Of a DNA stretch of 14,898 bases, positions 1 through 6,233 are shown in pieces. The notes under the pieces were generated by a model that did not search any database, was not told the DNA's origin, and was given only the letters and a program-made list of their open reading frames with translations. Source of the DNA: Hungateiclostridiaceae bacterium UBA3934 (GTDB taxonomy: Bacteria > Bacillota > Clostridia > Acetivibrionales > DTU013); contig DGEE01000067.1 of NCBI GenBank assembly GCA_002385815.1, positions 8,065-22,962 on the forward strand, written 5' to 3'. A program made the translations under genes and the position numbers. The first letter of the stretch is position 1. Every line of letters starts with the position of its first letter.

Positions 1-207
1 AAGAACTCCAAGAAAATTGAAAACAGAGGCCAGAACAATGGCGGGCCTGGGACCCATCGCCCGTGTTGAGATACAGGTCGCGATCGCATTGGGGGCATCA
101 GTCCATCCATTTACAAGAATAACTCCCAACGTCAGCAATACGATCACCAGCAAAGCCGGGTTTGTAACCAGATTGCCTAAAAACTCAGTTAGTGTAACAG
201 TCATCAT
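1..207 (-). CDS. PiT-family inorganic phosphate transporter, N-terminal part
   Basis: Partial gene: only the first 69 residues lie in the window; the rest runs off the left edge. The translation begins MMTVTLTEFL, then has a hydrophobic segment at about residues 17-32, then NGWTDAPNAIAT at 33-44. That Asn-Gly-x-x-Asp-x-x-Asn-Ala signature is the N-terminal motif of PF01384 (PiT) proteins, which move inorganic phosphate with a cation across the cytoplasmic membrane; the next segment (about 55-69) is again hydrophobic. The ATG at 207 is chosen because AGGAAAG lies 7 bases upstream; a second ATG directly follows it. Family members often sit next to a DUF47/PhoU-like gene, but that side is outside the window. 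The substrate is inferred from the family; sulfate-permease-like members exist. Confidence 0.86.
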   Translation of the reverse strand, partial: MMTVTLTEFLGNLVTNPALLVIVLLTLGVILVNGWTDAPNAIATCISTRAMGPRPAIVLASVFNFLGVL

Positions 208-264
208 CCATCAACTTTCCTGAAAAGATTATGTATTATAATATGTACCTTACCAAACGACTTT

Positions 265-293
265 AGCATACCATGTTTTTGATGAGTGGACAA
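265..293 (-). promoter_or_regulatory. Candidate sigma-A promoter of the phosphate transporter gene
   Basis: Read on the minus strand: TTGTCC, 17 bases, TATGCT, with a TG one base before the -10 box (extended -10). Transcription would start near 258 and leave a leader of about 50 bases. The rest of the 208-542 gap is A/T-rich, with a short TTATCGATAA palindrome near 317-328 and, at its right end, the bioY operator and promoter; I see no gene in it. Confidence 0.5.
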
Positions 294-419
294 TATCATC
301 AGCCACTAATTGTACATTTATCGATAATTTACTATATATAAATGCAAAACCCGACGATTATTTCAGCTATTTTAACCAATAGTCGAGAACCCGGACAGAT
401 CTGCATATTCTTTCGAGGC

Positions 420-453
420 ATTGTCAACCTGGCCGATATTTGTGGTTGACAAT
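420..453 (+). promoter_or_regulatory. BirA (biotin repressor) operator upstream of bioY
   Basis: ATTGTCAACC at 420-429 and GGTTGACAAT at 444-453 form a perfect 10-base inverted repeat with a 14-base spacer. Length, spacing and half-site sequence fit the known operator of bifunctional BirA repressor/biotin ligases, whose Firmicutes form is close to TTGTnAAC-N14/15-GTTnACAA. The right half contains the -35 box of the bioY promoter, so biotin-loaded BirA would block RNA polymerase. The regulator gene is not in this window. Confidence 0.9.
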
Positions 454-474
454 AGATCCGTTAACATTTAAAAT
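446..474 (+). promoter_or_regulatory. Sigma-A promoter of bioY
   Basis: TTGACA (446-451), a 17-base spacer and TAAAAT (469-474) are nearly consensus. The -35 hexamer lies inside the right half of the BirA operator. Transcription should begin near 481, giving a leader of about 60 bases. Confidence 0.82.
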
Positions 475-542
475 TACATTCAGATATTCGATTATACAAA
501 TATCAGGATTCTATTTATCCGATAATGAAAGGGACAAGCAAC

Positions 543-1106
543 ATGAAGATATCTGTCAGGGAACTGATAATTACATCGCTTTTTACAGCTCTTATGGCTG
601 CAGGTGCTTTCATAAGGATACCTTTCCCGCTGCTGCCTGTGACTCTGCAAACCTTTGTATGCGCTCTTTCCGCGTTGATCCTCGGAACGAGGCTGGGAGC
701 CCTGTCCATGACTGTTTATATGTGCCTTGGCCTGGTGGGGTTGCCGATATTTGCCAGCGGCGGCGGGCCTGCATCGATATTCGATAAAGGCTTTGGTTTT
801 ATCATCGGCTTCATAGCAGGTGCCTTTGTTATTGGTACGATATCAGCAAAACACGAAAAACCGACTGTTGCAAATAACCTTAAGGCTTTGCTGCCTGGTC
901 TGGCAGCGATATATGTGCCGGGCATCGTCCATATGCTTCTGATAATGCGCATTTACCTGGGAAATGATCAGGCAGGTATCCTGATGATCCTTTCAGGAAA
1001 CCTGCCATATCTGATAAAGGATGTTGTCCTTTTCACCACAATCGCATTTGCCGGTGCCTCGCTGCTGCCAGTCGTCAGAAAAGCATTGCCTGGTAGAGGC
1101 GCTTGA
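543..1106 (+). CDS. bioY: Biotin transporter BioY (ECF S component)
   Basis: Substrate-binding membrane subunit for biotin uptake; with the shared EcfA/EcfA'/EcfT module (not in this window) it forms an energy-coupling-factor transporter. The 187-residue length is normal. Family signatures are visible: IPFPLLPVTLQTF in the N-terminal third, GLVGLPIFASGGGP, FGFIIGF, and a late Asp after Lys in the last third. About six hydrophobic segments fill the protein. An in-frame ATG at 525 has no usable ribosome site, whereas AAAGGGA sits 8 bases before the ATG at 543, so 543 is the start. The gene stands alone behind its own BirA-type operator and promoter, so it is probably repressed when biotin is plentiful. 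Its last 32 bases overlap, tail to tail, the 3' end of the zinc-ribbon gene on the other strand. Confidence 0.95.
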   Translation: MKISVRELIITSLFTALMAAGAFIRIPFPLLPVTLQTFVCALSALILGTRLGALSMTVYMCLGLVGLPIFASGGGPASIFDKGFGFIIGFIAGAFVIGTISAKHEKPTVANNLKALLPGLAAIYVPGIVHMLLIMRIYLGNDQAGILMILSGNLPYLIKDVVLFTTIAFAGASLLPVVRKALPGRGA

Positions 1107-1332
1107 CCATATCTTCAAAATTGAACAGGATCCTCTTTGCGTCAAGACTCCTGTCCTGTATATACCTGAACACATCCTGTGTTTCCTTTGATAAAAAGGT
1201 CTCCTTGCAATGAGCGCAATAGTAGACCGGGGCATTGGTCAACGTTACGATTTTTCCCTTTATCCTCTTTTGTGCGTTGATATGATGGACTGTAGTTGTT
1301 CGGTCACAAAACAAACATCTTATTGCTTTCAT
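1075..1332 (-). CDS. YgiT-type zinc-ribbon protein
   Basis: Small 85-residue protein with two CxxC pairs (Cys6/Cys9 and Cys39/Cys42) spaced as in YgiT-type zinc-finger domains, the N-terminal domain of MqsA-like antitoxins. The second pair lies in the typical context VYYCAHC. There is no helix-turn-helix DNA-binding domain after it, only about 40 mostly helical residues, so it is a stand-alone zinc ribbon. No toxin gene of the MqsR or BrnT kind is adjacent. An excellent AGGAG lies 7 bases before the ATG. The gene starts 24 bases after the end of the CapA-type gene and is probably cotranscribed with it. Its 3' end overlaps bioY by 32 bases. A role as orphan antitoxin or small regulator is a guess. 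Confidence 0.82.
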   Translation of the reverse strand: MKAIRCLFCDRTTTVHHINAQKRIKGKIVTLTNAPVYYCAHCKETFLSKETQDVFRYIQDRSLDAKRILFNFEDMVKRLYQAMLF

Positions 1333-1356
1333 TTTATTACTCCTTTGTTCTTTCTC

Positions 1357-2637
1357 TTACTTTTTGTATATCAGTACATCATTTTCAATAACCGGTTCAG
1401 TTCCAAGCTTACGGCTGAGTTCAACCTGTCTCGTGAGTATTTCTGAAGCATCACTGCCGGTCTGGATCTCTACATATGATTTTTTCAGTATCCTTACGGG
1501 TACAGCCGACAGGCCGACCAATTCAGTACCCTTGTATCTCATGTCGACAATGAACGACTCCATGTTTTCAGATTCATTCTGATCGAAGAGGATATTCCCC
1601 ATACTGTACAGGATCGGCTTCCCCTTGTATAATTCGATCCCCTGGAACTGATGGGGATGATGCCCCAGTATGATATCAGCACCGTCGTCTATCAGTCTGT
1701 GGGCGAAATCCACCTGTTCATCCGTTACCCTGAAGCTCTCTTCGATCCCCCAATGGAGTGAAACAGCCAGAAGATCGACCTGATCCCGGTTCTTTTGTAT
1801 ATCTTCTTTTATCGTTTCATATTTCCTCGGCACAACTCCTGATTTTTCCGGCCCCGCTGCGAATGACAGGTAAGGATCTCCGGCGAAAACCAGTTCTGCC
1901 ATATCGGTATATGCCAGCAAACCGATCCTGATGCCGTTTTTCTCTATGACAGCCATTTGCCTGGCCTCTTCTATATTCCTGCCGCCGCCGGCATGTACTA
2001 TGCCATTCTGGTCCAGTGATTCCATTGTATCGAACAGGCCTTTTTCATAGTAATCCATGATATGGTTATTGGACAGGCTCAGAAGATTGAAACCCGCACT
2101 TGTCAATGCCGTGATCGATTCGGGTTCTGCTTTCAGCACAATTTTCCCGGTCTTATAAAGTCCCTTGCTGCTTGACGTGATCGGAGACTCAAGATTCCCA
2201 AAAACGACATCGCCCTGCTCGAACAGATGCCTTACCTTCCCGAAAGCTATCTCGTAGCCTCCGTTCTGCTTTATCCAGTACTCTACTCCCCTGCCAAGCA
2301 TAATATCGCCTACTGCAAAGAATCTGAGCTCAGGCTCCTCAGGTTCTTCTGCTCCGCTGTCTGCTTCGTTTTCCTGTGTGATACCACCAGTTGAAGCATT
2401 CCCCGGATCTCCGCCTGCTTCCTGCGTGCTGTCTTCCCGGGTTCCCGGATCTACATCCTGCTTCCCGTCAAATACATCGCCCTCGCCATGTTCGCTGTCC
2501 GAATCTCCGTCAGACAACTGCTCCTTAAGCACCTGTCTGTCTCTGTATGTATTGCTGTGATACAGGATGCCTATGACTGCCCCCGCAACTATGAGTATCG
2601 CCAGCGCAAAAAAAGTAAAAACCCTGACCCTCTTCAT
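1357..2637 (-). CDS. CapA/PgsA-family protein with PGA_cap metallophosphatase-like domain
   Basis: 426 residues. A basic N-terminus (MKRVRV) and one hydrophobic segment (about 7-26) anchor the protein; an acidic, Gly/Ser-rich low-complexity linker follows (about 41-103), then the PGA_cap domain (PF09587) from about 105. Visible motifs: GDIMLGR with Asp111, GNLE 147-150, SNNH 189-192, LHWG 294-297, GHHPHQ 325-330 and GNILFD 347-352. These resemble the metal-binding set of calcineurin-like phosphoesterases. Relatives include CapA/PgsA of Bacillus poly-gamma-glutamate synthesis, but no capB, capC or other polymer genes are here, so polyglutamate synthesis cannot be assumed; many stand-alone homologues have unknown envelope roles. 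Start: AGGAG shortly before the ATG at 2637; the frame stays open to 2841 but that extension lacks a ribosome site and lies across the promoter. Confidence 0.9.
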   Translation of the reverse strand: MKRVRVFTFFALAILIVAGAVIGILYHSNTYRDRQVLKEQLSDGDSDSEHGEGDVFDGKQDVDPGTREDSTQEAGGDPGNASTGGITQENEADSGAEEPEEPELRFFAVGDIMLGRGVEYWIKQNGGYEIAFGKVRHLFEQGDVVFGNLESPITSSSKGLYKTGKIVLKAEPESITALTSAGFNLLSLSNNHIMDYYEKGLFDTMESLDQNGIVHAGGGRNIEEARQMAVIEKNGIRIGLLAYTDMAELVFAGDPYLSFAAGPEKSGVVPRKYETIKEDIQKNRDQVDLLAVSLHWGIEESFRVTDEQVDFAHRLIDDGADIILGHHPHQFQGIELYKGKPILYSMGNILFDQNESENMESFIVDMRYKGTELVGLSAVPVRILKKSYVEIQTGSDASEILTRQVELSRKLGTEPVIENDVLIYKK

Positions 2638-2698
2638 GACCCTCTCCTGAACTGTTTTTGTAATTTTAATGTGCGGCTGAAAATTACCTTTGAATCTA

Positions 2699-2733
2699 AG
2701 TGTTATAATAACACTAATTTTACAGTCTGTCAC
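2699..2733 (-). promoter_or_regulatory. Promoter of the capA-type gene with palindrome over the -10 box
   Basis: On the minus strand GTGACA (2728-2733), 17 bases, TATTAT (2705-2710). The -10 box is covered by AGTGTTATAATAACACT (2699-2715), a 17-base palindrome with perfect 8-base arms around one central base. A repressor dimer bound there would block transcription of the capA-type gene and the zinc-ribbon gene. The leader would be about 60 bases. No regulator gene is adjacent, so the operator role is inferred. Confidence 0.55.
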
Positions 2734-2805
2734 GCCCGGGACACCGCCGCTGCCTGTAAGAAAACGGATATGCTCAGCAATAGCCTGTCTCACCCTTCCG
2801 GGCAA

Positions 2806-2834
2806 CAAAAAAACTGTATGCCCGAAGCATACAG
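2806..2834 (-). terminator. Intrinsic terminator reading toward the capA-type gene
   Basis: On the minus strand CTGTATGC, loop TTCGG, GCATACAG, then seven T: a perfect 8-bp stem with UUCG-type loop and a U-tract (stem arms 2814-2821 and 2827-2834, A-run 2807-2813 on the plus strand). It lies upstream of the capA promoter, and no minus-strand gene feeds into it. It either insulates capA or ends a short non-coding transcript from the 2835-2950 region. On the plus strand it has no T-run. Confidence 0.75.
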
Positions 2835-2918
2835 GAGGCAATAAGGGGTCGTATATCGGTCTGATCAGGACAGCTCTGCCGCCTGGTCATTGCTCTGAGT
2901 TTTTGTTTCTGTGCTGTA

Positions 2919-2948
2919 TTGCAACAAGTCCCCGATTTGGATTATAAT
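2919..2948 (+). promoter_or_regulatory. Candidate promoter of the ymaF-type gene
   Basis: TTGCAA (2919-2924), an 18-base spacer and a perfect TATAAT (2943-2948). Start near 2955, leader about 120 bases. The rest of the 2638-3075 gap holds the capA promoter, the orphan terminator and one CTGATCAG palindrome (2861-2868); I see no coding signal in it. Confidence 0.5.
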
Positions 2949-3075
2949 GACTATTGCAGATTATTAAATGTTTACCACTCCGACTGACAGATAAACAAAA
3001 AATTAGCAGAATATTCAACTAATATTTGAGCTTGAAGTCCACATCATAACAACAGGACATGATATGGAGGCTTGT

Positions 3076-3396
3076 ATGAGATCACATATGCACAAGTTCA
3101 AATTTGACTGCAGGCTTGCAAATGGCCATGATCACAGATTGCTTGGATATGCAGGCGGAATGGTGGGTATAGGCAGCTTCCATTTCCATTTCTATTACGG
3201 CGTGTCTTCCTATCGAAACCATACCCACTATTTCTGCGGTGTGACCGGGATGCCTCAAAAGACTGAAAACGGACACATACACAAGATGGAGGGCATATTG
3301 GAATTCAATGACATGCATGAACATGTGTACAAAGGGTATACCTTTGAAGAGATCTCCTATATCCCTTCCGCCCGAGTCATCGGCTTTGTCCGCTGA
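3076..3396 (+). CDS. YmaF-family histidine-rich protein
   Basis: 106 residues with six His-x-His motifs at residues 4-6, 18-20, 36-38, 49-51, 67-69 and 81-83 and a G-H-x-H context repeated twice. This matches the YmaF family (PF12788), known from Bacillus and Clostridia with no established function. There is no signal peptide or membrane segment. The density of His pairs suggests metal binding (Zn, Ni or Cu), which is inference only. Start: the in-frame ATG at 3064 overlaps the ribosome site itself (ATGGAGG); GGAGG is 5 bases before the ATG at 3076, so that start is preferred. The gene has its own promoter, and both flanking genes point away from or converge on it, so it is monocistronic. Confidence 0.8.
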   Translation: MRSHMHKFKFDCRLANGHDHRLLGYAGGMVGIGSFHFHFYYGVSSYRNHTHYFCGVTGMPQKTENGHIHKMEGILEFNDMHEHVYKGYTFEEISYIPSARVIGFVR

Positions 3397-3414
3397 ACCA
3401 CCGTTCTGTGGTTC
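3395..3414 (+). terminator. Weak hairpin at the ymaF stop codon
   Basis: GAACCAC (3395-3401), loop of 6, GTGGTTC (3408-3414): a 7-bp stem beginning in the stop codon, followed by a poor T-run (TGTCCTTTG). Possibly an end signal for the ymaF transcript together with the hairpin 45 bases further on. Confidence 0.3.
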
Positions 3415-3454
3415 TGTCCTTTGTCCGCATCATGCAGATAACTGCCGCGGATAT

Positions 3455-3496
3455 GAAAAAAGACCCGCTGGATGTATATTAGCTTACGGGCCTTTT
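3455..3496 (-). terminator. Terminator of the 2-oxoacid oxidoreductase operon (possibly bidirectional)
   Basis: Between two convergent units. On the minus strand the stem AAAAGGCCCG (3487-3496) pairs with CGGGTCTTTT (3457-3466 region) with one mismatch, with a weak inner GCT/AGC pairing, and the strand continues with a T6 run. On the plus strand the tail is CCTTTTCC, so it may also help stop the ymaF transcript. Confidence 0.65.
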
Positions 3497-3530
3497 CCTT
3501 GATCTTTCATCGATCCAGACAATCAGTTGC

Positions 3531-4064
3531 TCAGTAATCCATCCCTGTCTTCAGTGCCTTCATTTCATCCGGGATCAGGTAGTGTTTCCTCTCAGGCAGA
3601 ACTTTTTTCAGTGCCCTTTCAAAATTCTCCGTCGAAACCACTCCTGTTTCCTTTATAAGCTTCCCGAGCATGACTATGTTTGCAAATGCCAGGTTCCCCA
3701 TATCAGAAGCTATCTGTGTGGCCGGTATGGCAAATACCTTGATATCCTTGCGGACAGGTTCCCTGTTTATCAGCGAACTGTCGATGAGCAATATGCCGCC
3801 TGGCTCCAGATAACTCTCGAATTTGTCCATTGACGGTCTGTTCATGGCCATCACCACAGTTGCGCTGTTCAGTATCGGTGAGCCTACAGGCTCGTCAGAG
3901 ACAATGACATGACAGTTAGATGTCCCGCCCCGCATTTCCGGACCATAGGATGGAAGGAAGGAAACATGCTTATCTTCAAGCATCCCTGCATATGCTATCA
4001 ATCTTCCGGCAGACTGTATCCCCTGTCCGCCAAAGCCTGAAAAAATCATATCTGTCTGAGCCAT
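3531..4064 (-). CDS. 2-oxoacid:ferredoxin oxidoreductase, gamma subunit
   Basis: 177 residues, the usual size of a free-standing gamma (CoA-side) subunit. Family signatures: GFGGQGI at 10-16 near the N-terminus and LPSYGPEMRGG at about 37-47, followed by NCHVIVSD. It matches the POR gamma domain (PF01558), which contributes to CoA binding in pyruvate/2-oxoacid oxidoreductases. It is the last gene of the delta-alpha-beta-gamma operon, starts 3 bases after the beta stop codon, and has GGAGG 8 bases before its ATG. A terminator follows about 35 bases after its end. The gene set as a whole defines the function; the exact 2-oxoacid cannot be told from this subunit. Confidence 0.93.
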   Translation of the reverse strand: MAQTDMIFSGFGGQGIQSAGRLIAYAGMLEDKHVSFLPSYGPEMRGGTSNCHVIVSDEPVGSPILNSATVVMAMNRPSMDKFESYLEPGGILLIDSSLINREPVRKDIKVFAIPATQIASDMGNLAFANIVMLGKLIKETGVVSTENFERALKKVLPERKHYLIPDEMKALKTGMDY

Positions 4065-4067
4065 GCG

Positions 4068-4814
4068 TTACACCTCCAAATCCTTTCCCCTGAAGTTGCC
4101 CAGCGGATACTGCGGTATCATCTTCTCCTCGACCCATTTCAGTGCCTTTACAGGATCTATGCCCCAATTTGTGGGACATGTTGAAAGGACCTCGACTATG
4201 GAAAAGCCAAGACCAGCCATCTGTACCTGAAAAGCTTTTTTTATGGCCTTTTTCGCATTACGTATATTTTTTATATCATGTGTGGAAACGCGCTCCACAT
4301 AAGCTGCACCTTTGAGCGTAGACAACATTTCGCATACATTCAGCGGATAGCCCTCTATTTCAGGTTTCCTTCCAAAAGGTGAAGTTGTTGTCACCTGCCC
4401 GATAAGAGTCGTTGGTGCCATCTGACCCGAAGTCATTCCGTAAATCGCATTGTTTATAAATATCGTTGTGATCTTTTCTCCTCTGTTGGCTGCATGTACG
4501 ATCTCTGCCGTGCCTATGGCAGCAAGATCGCCGTCTCCCTGGTATGTGAAAACCACATTGTCAGGGTGGACGCGCTTGATACCCGTTGCCACCGCCGGCG
4601 CTCTGCCATGGGCAGCCTGGACCATATCGCAGTTGAAATACAGGTAATTGTTATATGCACATCCCACAGGGGATACTCCTATCGTTGTCCCCTCGATGCC
4701 AAGCTCATCTATCACTTCTGCCACCATACGGTGTACGATACCATGTGTACAGCCGGGACAGTAGTGCATCTCTGTGTCTCTCAAGGCGTGTGGCCTCTGG
4801 AATACTATAGCCAT
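4068..4814 (-). CDS. 2-oxoacid:ferredoxin oxidoreductase, beta subunit (TPP-binding)
   Basis: 248 residues. Thiamine-diphosphate motif GDGD at 93-96 continues to NNAIYGMTSGQ at 121-131. Four cysteines in the positions that bind the [4Fe-4S] cluster of this family are visible: Cys19 and Cys22 (YCPGCTHG), Cys52 (VGCAYN) and Cys213 (STCPTNWG). It therefore carries the catalytic cofactor and the first cluster in the path to ferredoxin. An upstream ATG at 4820 is only one base from the GGGG ribosome site; the ATG at 4814 has 7-base spacing and is preferred. It lies 12 bases after the alpha gene and 3 bases before gamma, tightly cotranscribed. No residue is obviously missing, so it should be active. 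Confidence 0.94.
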   Translation of the reverse strand: MAIVFQRPHALRDTEMHYCPGCTHGIVHRMVAEVIDELGIEGTTIGVSPVGCAYNNYLYFNCDMVQAAHGRAPAVATGIKRVHPDNVVFTYQGDGDLAAIGTAEIVHAANRGEKITTIFINNAIYGMTSGQMAPTTLIGQVTTTSPFGRKPEIEGYPLNVCEMLSTLKGAAYVERVSTHDIKNIRNAKKAIKKAFQVQMAGLGFSIVEVLSTCPTNWGIDPVKALKWVEEKMIPQYPLGNFRGKDLEV

Positions 4815-4826
4815 TTTCATTCCCCT

Positions 4827-5882
4827 TTACTTCAAAATTTCTCTGATTTTCTCCAGTATTTCCTTCTGGGTCGGTATCATACCGCCCGTCCTTCCAAGGA
4901 AATGTACCGGTCTTTTGCCGTTGACAGCGAGTCTTACGTCCTCGACCATCTGACCCGCACTCATTTCTACGGACAGAAATGCCTGCGGGACCTGTGCATA
5001 TTTTTCAAAGGCTGCCGTCGGGAAAGGCCATAATGTGACAGGCCTGATCAGCCCCACCCTGATCCCTTCTTTTTCAGCAGTTTTTATTACATTCTTGATG
5101 ATCCTTGCCACCGTGCCGTATGCCGCAACGATGATATCAGCATCATCACAGTTGTAGACCTCGACTCTTGTCTCATTCTCGGCTATTTTCCTGTATTTCT
5201 CCTGCAACTTCTGATTGTGCTTTTCCAGGACTTCCGGATCTATATATATGGAGGTGATTATATTGTGATCCCTCTTCATGCCTGTTCCTGTCACAGCCCA
5301 GCTTTTGTCTGCCTCACATATGTCTTCACTGTCCCTGAACTCGACAGCCTCCATCATCTGTCCAAGCATACCGTCACCCATGATCATGCAAAGGGTACGG
5401 TATCTGTCAGCAATGTTGAAGGCCTCTACCACCAGTTCATACAGTTCCTGGACACTGCTGGGCGCAAGCACTACCATCCTGTAATCGCCGTGTCCTCCTC
5501 CTTTGGTGGCCTGAAAATAATCGCACTGGGAGGCCAGGATGCCGCCAAGGCCCGGGCCCGCTCTTACTATATTGACAATAACAGCCGGCAGCTCAGCACA
5601 GGCTGAGTAGGATATGGCTTCCTGTTTCAGACTTATCCCGGGACTTGAGGATGATGTCATCACTCTTGCTCCGGCACTGGCTGCGCCGTATACCATATTC
5701 ATTGCAGCTACTTCGCTCTCTGCCTGTATGAAAGTGCCTCCGTACTGGGGCATTTTTTTGGCGAAATAATGAGCTATCTCTGTCTGAGGTGTTATAGGGT
5801 AGCCGAAATAATGCCTGCAGCCTGCTCTCAGTGCAGCCTCAGCAATAACCTCGTTGCCCTTCATAAGTATCTTTTCTCCCAT
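4827..5882 (-). CDS. vorB: 2-oxoacid:ferredoxin oxidoreductase, alpha subunit (VorB type)
   Basis: 351 residues. N-terminal pyrimidine-binding domain (PF01855) with GYPITPQTE at 27-35, QAESEVAAMN at 53-62, TSSSSPGISL at 76-85 and RAGPGLGG at 107-114; the C-terminal part (about 249-325) resembles the transketolase C-terminal-like domain (IVAAYGT, LIRPVTLWPFP). The pattern resembles the alpha subunits labelled VorB (2-ketoisovalerate:ferredoxin oxidoreductase) in Clostridia and archaea; 2-oxoglutarate oxidoreductase KorA is the close alternative, so substrate is an inference. It would decarboxylate a branched-chain or other 2-oxoacid to acyl-CoA, CO2 and reduced ferredoxin, or run in reverse. 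A GGGGGAAGG ribosome site precedes the ATG at 5882. The gene begins 15 bases after delta. Confidence 0.93.
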   Translation of the reverse strand: MGEKILMKGNEVIAEAALRAGCRHYFGYPITPQTEIAHYFAKKMPQYGGTFIQAESEVAAMNMVYGAASAGARVMTSSSSPGISLKQEAISYSACAELPAVIVNIVRAGPGLGGILASQCDYFQATKGGGHGDYRMVVLAPSSVQELYELVVEAFNIADRYRTLCMIMGDGMLGQMMEAVEFRDSEDICEADKSWAVTGTGMKRDHNIITSIYIDPEVLEKHNQKLQEKYRKIAENETRVEVYNCDDADIIVAAYGTVARIIKNVIKTAEKEGIRVGLIRPVTLWPFPTAAFEKYAQVPQAFLSVEMSAGQMVEDVRLAVNGKRPVHFLGRTGGMIPTQKEILEKIREILK

Positions 5883-5897
5883 CGAACCTTCCCCCTA

Positions 5898-6104
5898 TCA
5901 CTTCTCTACTACTATGACGCAGTCAGGACAAATCATTGCGCAAAAAGCGCATCCGATGCACTTTTCCATCTCTTTCACCGTTGCCGGGTGAAAACCTTTG
6001 AGATTAAGCCTCTCTTCATCCATCAAAACTATTTTCTTCGGGCAGACAGATACACATAGCCTGCAGCCCTTGCAACGATCTTCATCGAAAGTAACTTTTG
6101 CCAT
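5898..6104 (-). CDS. 2-oxoacid:ferredoxin oxidoreductase, delta (2[4Fe-4S] ferredoxin) subunit
   Basis: 68 residues with two complete cluster motifs: Cys11, 14, 17, 21 and Cys49, 52, 55, 59, each followed by Pro. An extra Cys62 follows the second motif. This is the electron-transfer subunit that passes electrons from the alpha/beta core to free ferredoxin. It is the first gene of the operon. The frame can begin at a GTG (6116), but GAGGTG lies 4 bases before the ATG at 6104, which also gives the normal MAKV-type N-terminus, so 6104 is used. A sigma-A promoter with a short inverted repeat lies just upstream. Confidence 0.94.
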   Translation of the reverse strand: MAKVTFDEDRCKGCRLCVSVCPKKIVLMDEERLNLKGFHPATVKEMEKCIGCAFCAMICPDCVIVVEK

Positions 6105-6137
6105 GTTGCACCTCACTATCTATAAACGATCTTACAT

Positions 6138-6173
6138 ATTATAAACCTCATTTTGTTCAATTGCAAGTTGAAC
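6138..6173 (-). promoter_or_regulatory. Promoter of the oxidoreductase operon with inverted repeat at -35
   Basis: On the minus strand TTGCAA (6161-6166), 17 bases, TATAAT (6138-6143); start near 6131. The -35 box sits in the centre of GTTCAA (6155-6160), 7 bases, TTGAAC (6168-6173), a perfect 6-base inverted repeat that could bind a repressor. A second inverted repeat, CTGACA-N9-TGTCAG (6197-6217), lies further upstream. Confidence 0.62.
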
Positions 6174-6233
6174 GCCCCCGGACTGCTCCCTCACTTCTGA
6201 CATGAACTTATTGTCAGCCCGCAGCGGCGGGAG

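Noticed and set aside
525..542. Upstream ATG of bioY at 525
   Set aside because: No ribosome site at suitable distance; AAAGGGA serves the ATG at 543.
2638..2841. N-terminal extension of the CapA-type reading frame to an ATG at 2841
   Set aside because: It crosses the promoter and palindrome, lacks a ribosome site, and would put about 68 non-family residues before a clean anchor segment.
2835..2950. Known structured RNA (SRP RNA, 6S, tRNA) before the orphan terminator
   Set aside because: No SRP loop motif, no tRNA T-loop sequence and no clear 6S-like pairing could be seen by eye.
6218..6233. CCCGC-CGCT-GCGGG hairpin after the P-loop ATPase as a terminator
   Set aside because: A short stem with no T-run on either strand.
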